From Clostridium akagii DSM 12554 (GTDB lineage Bacteria > Bacillota > Clostridia > Clostridiales > Clostridiaceae), in contig NZ_JMLK01000008.1 of assembly GCF_000686725.1 (NCBI RefSeq), positions 124,001 through 188,000 of the forward strand: DNA of 64,000 nt, in the 5' to 3' direction. Under the pieces are notes generated by a model. The model searched no databases and was not told the DNA's origin. It saw only the letters and a list, made by a program, of their open reading frames with translations. Below are positions 58,941-64,000 of the stretch, piece after piece. Both the position numbers and the translations under genes were made by a program. Every line of letters begins with the position of its first letter. Within the stretch, counting starts at the first letter, position 1.

Positions 58941-59216
58941 TCACTCACCCTTAGCTTTATCCTGTTCACGCCAATATTTTGAACCATTCCTTGTCCTAAA
59001 TAATAATTTATTTTCTATCATGCCCCGTCTTAGAAGAAAATGATCTCCAAAAGTATGCCATTCTTCTATTATATCATTTACCTCTTTTTCTTTATAGTCT
59101 TTGCCTAATTCAAATTTGCTAGCCATGTATTTTAAAACTTCAACTTTAAAATTGGTTTTAGTAGGCCATGACCTTATCTTTCCATCTTTATCAAGAAACT
59201 TTTCTACATCCTTCAT
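58941..59216 (-). CDS. Single-domain DUF2087 protein
   Basis: This 91-residue protein is one DUF2087 domain: DKDGKIRSWPTKTNFKVEVL, FELGKDYKEKEVNDIIEEWH, DHFLLRRGMIENKLLFRT and GSKYWRE. It is the first gene of a pair with the larger DUF2087/HTH protein. AAAGGGGC precedes the start. The promoter has an inverted repeat overlapping its -35 box. Confidence 0.85.
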   Translation of the reverse strand: MKDVEKFLDKDGKIRSWPTKTNFKVEVLKYMASKFELGKDYKEKEVNDIIEEWHTFGDHFLLRRGMIENKLLFRTRNGSKYWREQDKAKGE

Positions 59217-59265
59217 TATTAATCTGCCCCTTTATTATAATATGGTTAAGACTTATTATAATAAT

Positions 59266-59326
59266 ATTATATGGCAATGTAACTATTTTGTCTATTGGCA
59301 TATAGACAAATATTTGTTTTGTCTAT
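59266..59326 (-). promoter_or_regulatory. Promoter and operator of the DUF2087 pair
   Basis: TTGTCTAT-TGGCAT-ATAGACAA is a perfect eight-base inverted repeat (59288-59309), and a third half-site TTGTCTAT is at 59319-59326, overlapping the end of the oxidoreductase gene. On the minus strand TAGACA (59294-59289), a 17-base spacer and TATAAT (59271-59266) form a promoter whose -35 box lies within the repeat, as expected for a repressor site, probably autoregulation. Confidence 0.7.
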
Positions 59327-60306
59327 ACGTCTGCTGGAAACATAATGTCAGTCTGTCTTCTTGCTTCTTCAATAATCCCTACACTTATAATTGATTGCTT
59401 AAAAGAATTAACCTTTGATTCCAATTTTCCACTATTAATTAATTCAATGAACTCTTTAGCTTCGTAATACATAGTTTCTTCTACTTGCATTACAGACAAC
59501 TCTTCTATCTCTCCGCTTCTATAAATAATTTTAACTTGTTCTGGTTTATTTATTTTATCAATTATCATTGTGCCCTTTTCCCCTTGAATTTCACTGGGCA
59601 AATATGAGTTAGCAATCTTTGAATGAATAATAATTCCATCCATATCTTCATAGGATAAAATTAAACTTCCCTCACCATCTACTCCCGACGAAAGCTTTAA
59701 TGAGGAAGCCTTTATATCCTTAGGTTTGCCAAAAAGTCTAACTAAAGGTTCTATACAATATATACCGATATCCATAATTGAACCATTCGAAAATTTAGGT
59801 TCAAAAGTATTTACTACTTTTCCTTCTTTATAAAAATCATATCTTGAAGAATACTGACAGTAGCTTGCAAAAAATCTTCTTATCTTTCCAAGTTTTTTTA
59901 TATTATCTTCTATAACTTTAAAATTAGGTAAAAAGGTAGTTTTCATTGCATCCATTAGCAATACGTTATTAGATTTAGCAGCATCTATCATAGCATTTAA
60001 CTCTTTAAGATTTGAAGCTATTGGCTTTTCACATAACACATGTTTTTTATTATTTAAGAATAGAATGGATTGCTGACTATGAAGTGAATTAGGGCTTGCT
60101 ATATACACCGCATGGATATTATTACTTTTAGCCATCTCTTCTAAACTAGTAAATACGTTTTTCACTCCATATTTATCTGCAAAAGCCTTGGCTTTTTCCT
60201 CTGACCTAGAATAAACTGCATTTAGTTTAAAGTCTTCTATACTACTTGCACATTTTATAAATTCATCCGTTATCCAACTAGTTCCTATTACTCCTACATT
60301 AATCAT
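59323..60306 (-). CDS. Gfo/Idh/MocA-family oxidoreductase
   Basis: This protein (327 residues from MINVGVIGTS) has the Rossmann start GVIGTSWITDEF, the EKP motif (CEKPIASN) and the C-terminal Gfo/Idh domain. It oxidises or reduces a sugar or inositol derivative with NAD(P). The ATG at 60306 has GGGAG upstream; a start 39 bases earlier has none. It lies 72 bases after the ABC exporter on the same strand and may be in its transcript. Confidence 0.88.
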   Translation of the reverse strand: MINVGVIGTSWITDEFIKCASSIEDFKLNAVYSRSEEKAKAFADKYGVKNVFTSLEEMAKSNNIHAVYIASPNSLHSQQSILFLNNKKHVLCEKPIASNLKELNAMIDAAKSNNVLLMDAMKTTFLPNFKVIEDNIKKLGKIRRFFASYCQYSSRYDFYKEGKVVNTFEPKFSNGSIMDIGIYCIEPLVRLFGKPKDIKASSLKLSSGVDGEGSLILSYEDMDGIIIHSKIANSYLPSEIQGEKGTMIIDKINKPEQVKIIYRSGEIEELSVMQVEETMYYEAKEFIELINSGKLESKVNSFKQSIISVGIIEEARRQTDIMFPADV

Positions 60307-60378
60307 ATACTTCACTCCCAAAATTTTTATCTTTTTTAATGACAATTAAATGTTTTAACTTTTACATTTTCTTAATAA

Positions 60379-62172
60379 TTAACTTTTTAATTGTTTATAA
60401 AATTCGCCTTTGAGTGCCACTAACTCATTATAGGTACCATATTCAACACAACTTCCATTTTTCATAACCACAATATGATCTGCATCTTTTATAGTAGAAA
60501 GTCTATGGGCCACAATAAAGGTAGTATGTCCCTCTATAAGGCTTTTCATTGCCTTTTGAACTTGTACTTCAGCTACGTTATCAAGTGCTGAAGTTGCTTC
60601 ATCAAGAACTATTATTTTAGGATCACGAATCAATGCCCTTGCTATGGAAATACGCTGTTTCTGGCCACCGGACAAATTCCCACCATGCTCACCAATTTTA
60701 GTATCCACTCCATCTGGTAACTTTTTCATAACATCTTGAAGGTTAGCATATTGAATTATTTCTTGCAATCTCTCTTCACTAACAGAGTTTAATCCATAAG
60801 TTATATTTTCACGGATAGTACCTGAAAATAATATTGTATTCTGAGGCACCACAGCTATGTGCTCTCTATAACTTCTAAGATCAATATCAGACATTTCTAT
60901 TCCATCCATTAGTAGTTTACCTTTTGTTGCCTTATTAAAACCAATGATCAAATTTAAAATGGTTGTTTTTCCTGCTCCAGATTCACCAACAAAGGCAATA
61001 CATTCACCTTTTTTGACTTCCATTGTAAAATCTTTAAGTACAGGTTCATCACCTAGATTATATTTAAATTCAACATTTCGAAAAGAAAAAGCTCCATTAA
61101 CGTCATTAACTTTCCTTTTATCTCTGTTATCTTCAATGTCATCCACAATTAGTATTTCTCCCACTGAATTGATTGACTCAACTCCTTTTACAAGTACTGG
61201 ATATGTATTGATAACATTAGCAATCTGTCCCAAAATAGATGCAAAATAGCTCTGATATAAAACCACATCTCCTACAGTTATTCTTCCCATATAAGCCTGA
61301 TATCCTGTAAAACCAAGACATATGACTTGAAAAATCTGAAAAGTTGCCCAGCTATAAGCTCCAAAAAGCCCGTTTATAATATCAAGATGATATCCTTTTT
61401 TTCTTACTCTTCCAAGTTGATTATCTATCTTTTTGATTTCAACCTTTTCTAGTCCATGAGCCCTTGTCAATGGAACCATTTCTACCATTTCTGCAACATT
61501 TGCCGACATTTCCTCTATTTCCTTACGGAATTCGGAGTTAGTTATCTTTATATTTTTACCAAATAGAGTTATAAATATAAGTGCAACAGGAAGTGTCATT
61601 AAAAAAAATATTGCTACTGTACGACTTTTGCTTACAGTGACAATCAGTGCAACCGCTATGTTAAATACGACAGGTAGAATTGTTACATAAACTTGCATAG
61701 ACAAAAATTGTATTGCTTCCACATCTCTTAATACTTTTGATTGAAGTTTTCCTGACTGCAGTTCCTTGTGATATGAAATAGACAAAATTTGAAGTTTTTT
61801 AACTAAACCACTTCTAAGTTTTGCTTCTACATATCTTACTGGCTCACATAAAAACTTCATATGCAACATTTGGGTAGGTATATTTTGTAATATTACCACT
61901 ACGGCCACTATTAGGTTTATCCACAATCCATTTATGTTATGCTTTGAACGATTACTGGCTATGTCAATGATATTAGCTGTTACAATTGGCAAAATCCATA
62001 CTGGACTGTTCTTTAAAATAAAAAAGAATATAGATAAAATAAGTTTCCCCCAATTTCCTTTATACATATAAAGTAAGGTTATAAGTGGTTTGTTTTTATT
62101 CTGCTTATAACTTTTAAGTAAATTTTCAAAATCCTTATTGCCTTGTGATTCTTTATTCTTTTGTGATTTCAA
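60379..62172 (-). CDS. ABC exporter, fused membrane and ATPase domains
   Basis: This 597-residue half-transporter has six membrane helices (about 45-330), then Walker A GESGAGKTT, signature LSGGQKQR and Walker B IIVLDEATSALD, with VAHRLSTIKDAD. It is of the MsbA/multidrug type; the substrate is not predictable. It lies between the LacI-type regulator and the Gfo/Idh gene. Confidence 0.92.
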   Translation of the reverse strand: MKSQKNKESQGNKDFENLLKSYKQNKNKPLITLLYMYKGNWGKLILSIFFFILKNSPVWILPIVTANIIDIASNRSKHNINGLWINLIVAVVVILQNIPTQMLHMKFLCEPVRYVEAKLRSGLVKKLQILSISYHKELQSGKLQSKVLRDVEAIQFLSMQVYVTILPVVFNIAVALIVTVSKSRTVAIFFLMTLPVALIFITLFGKNIKITNSEFRKEIEEMSANVAEMVEMVPLTRAHGLEKVEIKKIDNQLGRVRKKGYHLDIINGLFGAYSWATFQIFQVICLGFTGYQAYMGRITVGDVVLYQSYFASILGQIANVINTYPVLVKGVESINSVGEILIVDDIEDNRDKRKVNDVNGAFSFRNVEFKYNLGDEPVLKDFTMEVKKGECIAFVGESGAGKTTILNLIIGFNKATKGKLLMDGIEMSDIDLRSYREHIAVVPQNTILFSGTIRENITYGLNSVSEERLQEIIQYANLQDVMKKLPDGVDTKIGEHGGNLSGGQKQRISIARALIRDPKIIVLDEATSALDNVAEVQVQKAMKSLIEGHTTFIVAHRLSTIKDADHIVVMKNGSCVEYGTYNELVALKGEFYKQLKS

Positions 62173-62220
62173 ATTAATTACCCCCGTCCCTTAAGAAAAA
62201 TATAATGATTTTTATTTTAT

Positions 62221-62230
62221 AACACGTGTT
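62221..62230. promoter_or_regulatory. Possible LacI-family operator upstream of the ABC exporter
   Basis: AACACGTGTT is a ten-base palindrome with a central CG, typical of LacI/GalR operators, between the exporter and the regulator. A related GAACACGA occurs upstream of the regulator (63346-63353). Confidence 0.5.
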
Positions 62231-62258
62231 CGTAAATTATTAAAAAAATATTCATTTG

Positions 62259-63326
62259 TTATTTATTAATTGCCACTTCTAACTTTCTGCAAGATTTTCT
62301 TATTATAAACTCTGTATTTAATTTAGGTATTATAATCATTTCTTCTACATTTCCTTCAATAAGTTTAATTAAATTAGTGACAAGTAAAGTCATTATCTCC
62401 GTGAAATCTACTCTAAAAGTTGTAAGTGGCGGATTATAATAAGCACTAAGTATATGATCATCACTTCCAATAATTGAAATATCCTTGGGAATATTTAAAC
62501 CTTTTTCAGTTATAGCCTTAATAGCACCAAAAGCTGTGCTATCATTTGCACTACATATAGCAGTTGGATTCTCACGTTTACTCTCGAGAATTTTTTCCAT
62601 TGCTACATATCCACCATTTTCACTGAAATCTCCAAAAGTAACCCATTCATCAGGTATATCTAAATTATTCTTCTTAATTCCCTCTGTAAACCCTTTGTAT
62701 TTTTCTAATCCAGAATTTTTATCTAAACTTCCATTTATAAAACCTATTTTTTTATGGTTTAAACTTATAAGATAATCAACAGCCTCAATAGCATTATCCT
62801 TAGACTCAAAATTAATTACTAATCTGTTTGCTTCTTTTCTTCCTTTTAAATTTCCATCCATCACACCAACAATAAATCCATCACCTATTAATTCTTCTAC
62901 AAGTGGCTCATGATTTTTAGTACCTATGAAAATACCACCATTAACTCTCTTTTCATAAAATACTCTCTTTATCCTTCCTGCTTCAAGTTCATCCTTAGTA
63001 TCATTTATAATATATGTTAGTACATGATATCCCTTAATAGATGCGCTTTCCACAACTCTTCCTAACATAAAATTACAATGGGCATCATTTGAAAATCCCT
63101 CAGGTGATATTATAAATAATCCTATTGTCTTTGTTTCTTTACCCTTAAGCCCTTGAGCTGATATGTCCGGATAATAATTGTACTGCTTAATAATTTTCAT
63201 TACCTTTTCATATGTTTGTTTAGATACATCATCATAATTATTAATAACCTTACTAACTGTGCTTCTTGACACTCCTGCTAGCTTTGCTATCTTTGCACTA
63301 TTAATTTTTCCATATATATCACTCAA
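62259..63326 (-). CDS. LacI/GalR-family transcription regulator
   Basis: This 355-residue protein has a LacI HTH (NSAKIAKLAGVSRSTVSKVI, then NNYDDVSKQTYEKV) and a periplasmic-binding-like effector domain. The start is a TTG with AAGGGAG eight bases upstream. It probably controls the ABC exporter and the oxidoreductase and itself through AACACG-type sites. The effector sugar is unknown. Confidence 0.92.
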   Translation of the reverse strand: MSDIYGKINSAKIAKLAGVSRSTVSKVINNYDDVSKQTYEKVMKIIKQYNYYPDISAQGLKGKETKTIGLFIISPEGFSNDAHCNFMLGRVVESASIKGYHVLTYIINDTKDELEAGRIKRVFYEKRVNGGIFIGTKNHEPLVEELIGDGFIVGVMDGNLKGRKEANRLVINFESKDNAIEAVDYLISLNHKKIGFINGSLDKNSGLEKYKGFTEGIKKNNLDIPDEWVTFGDFSENGGYVAMEKILESKRENPTAICSANDSTAFGAIKAITEKGLNIPKDISIIGSDDHILSAYYNPPLTTFRVDFTEIMTLLVTNLIKLIEGNVEEMIIIPKLNTEFIIRKSCRKLEVAINK

Positions 63327-63417
63327 AGTATTATCTCCCTTGCGAAATCGTGTTCTGTTATATTTTAATTTAATTTTCCCCTGCTGTCAATACATATATA
63401 CTTATGTCTCTTATTGT

Positions 63418-64000
63418 CTATTTTTTATTAACATATTCAACAATTCCAAGTGATAAGTTTTTTGATAAATTGCCTAAAACTTTATCATTCTGCAGCCTGG
63501 CCCTGTCATTATTATTGGTTAAATAACCTGCCTCAACTAGAACACTTGGTGGCTTACTTAATCTAATCACTTTAAGCTTATCTTTCACTACTCCATCATT
63601 TTTCCAACCATCACTCGCAGTTGCATGCTTTAAAATTATATTAGCTAAACTAATTCTCTGAGAAGTCTGATATCCATTTTCATTATAATAATAAGTGCCA
63701 ATTCCTTGATATTCACCCTGGTATCCATCCATACCGTTTACGTGAACTGACATGAATACATCTGGATTGATTTTGTTAACAAAATCAGCAATATCAGCTA
63801 ATGCTTGTCCCTCATCTTTATCTCTTGTAAGAACTACTCCAACACCATTATATTCTAAATCACTCACCATAAGTTTTACTATTCTTAATGTTATATCCTT
63901 CTCATGAATACTACCAACACTTATGCCACTATCCATACCACCATGCCCTGGATTAAGTACCGCTTTATGTGTAAGCGGTTTTTTTACTTTACTAATTAAA
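63418..64000 (-). CDS. N-acetylmuramoyl-L-alanine amidase (Amidase_3), 3' part
   Basis: The frame is open to the window end. Visible are AVLNPGHGGMDSGISVGSIHEKD (first zinc His and Glu), SVHVNG (second His) and VEAGYLTNNNDR with the catalytic Glu, all as in AmiC/CwlM-type amidases. It cleaves the peptide from N-acetylmuramic acid. The upstream part, which would show a signal peptide or wall-binding repeats, is outside the window. Confidence 0.9.
   Translation of the reverse strand, partial: LISKVKKPLTHKAVLNPGHGGMDSGISVGSIHEKDITLRIVKLMVSDLEYNGVGVVLTRDKDEGQALADIADFVNKINPDVFMSVHVNGMDGYQGEYQGIGTYYYNENGYQTSQRISLANIILKHATASDGWKNDGVVKDKLKVIRLSKPPSVLVEAGYLTNNNDRARLQNDKVLGNLSKNLSLGIVEYVNKK

Overview
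The window is AT-rich DNA of the kind found in Clostridium sensu stricto. The evidence is strong AGGAGG ribosome sites, sigma-A promoters with 17-nt spacers, a Clostridium-type sufCBDSU operon, a BdhA/BdhB-type butanol dehydrogenase, and five riboregulators on the expected Firmicutes genes (two SAM-I, one each of FMN, ZTP and tyrosine T-box). Most genes lie on the minus strand. The species cannot be fixed from sequence reading alone. No rRNA, tRNA, CRISPR array, transposase or phage module was seen.

Layout. 1-7.5 kb: the start of a FIST-domain protein, a GT2 glycosyltransferase, a two-component system, topoisomerase III followed by an unlisted 36-codon membrane peptide, an HTH-type protein and a cupin. 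7.7-26.8 kb: a nitrogenase-like gene region, described below. 27-36.4 kb: nitroreductase, membrane pyrophosphatase, butanol dehydrogenase, an OpuC/EgtU-type transporter with a BusR-like regulator, and a lactonase. 36.5-41.5 kb: suf Fe-S cluster assembly operon. 41.6-48.7 kb: hydroxyacid dehydrogenase, esterase, riboflavin genes with an FMN riboswitch and two RibD-type proteins, and a HAD hydrolase. 48.9-58 kb: T-box/tyrS, polysaccharide deacetylase, ZTP riboswitch/AICAR transformylase, chemoreceptor, asparaginase, DEAD-box helicase. 58-64 kb: two DUF2087 proteins, a Gfo/Idh oxidoreductase, an ABC exporter, a LacI regulator and the end of a cell-wall amidase.

The main result is a two-operon system (8069-26431) that couples a nitrogenase-like reductase to sulfur-responsive control. 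Each operon has a sigma-A promoter, a shared 5' leader block, a first intrinsic terminator, then a SAM-I (S-box) riboswitch with its own terminator. Operon A (26431 to 20205) encodes a NifX-like protein, a NifH-like reductase, an SsuABC-type transporter, a HisC-like aminotransferase and a GldA-like dehydrogenase. Operon B (19647 to 8069) encodes two solute-binding proteins, an M20 amidohydrolase, two permeases and an ATPase of the cystine/S-compound type, then two complete D/K-type pairs and NifB. The first D-like subunit keeps both cofactor ligands (Cys and His); the second keeps the Cys but lacks the His, as in NifE. There are no nifV, nifQ or molybdate transport genes. The best reading is a reductase carrying a NifB-derived iron-sulfur cofactor that breaks C-S bonds to salvage organic sulfur when SAM or methionine is short. 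It would be related to methylthio-alkane reductase (Mar) but has a second D/K pair and a dedicated import and deacylation module. The substrate and the division of labour between the pairs are inferences.

Other notable points: the rib genes separate an intact deaminase from a RibD whose deaminase zinc site is destroyed. A perfect inverted repeat brackets the -10 box of the c-di-AMP-type osmolyte transporter operon. Another inverted repeat overlaps the -35 box of the DUF2087 pair.
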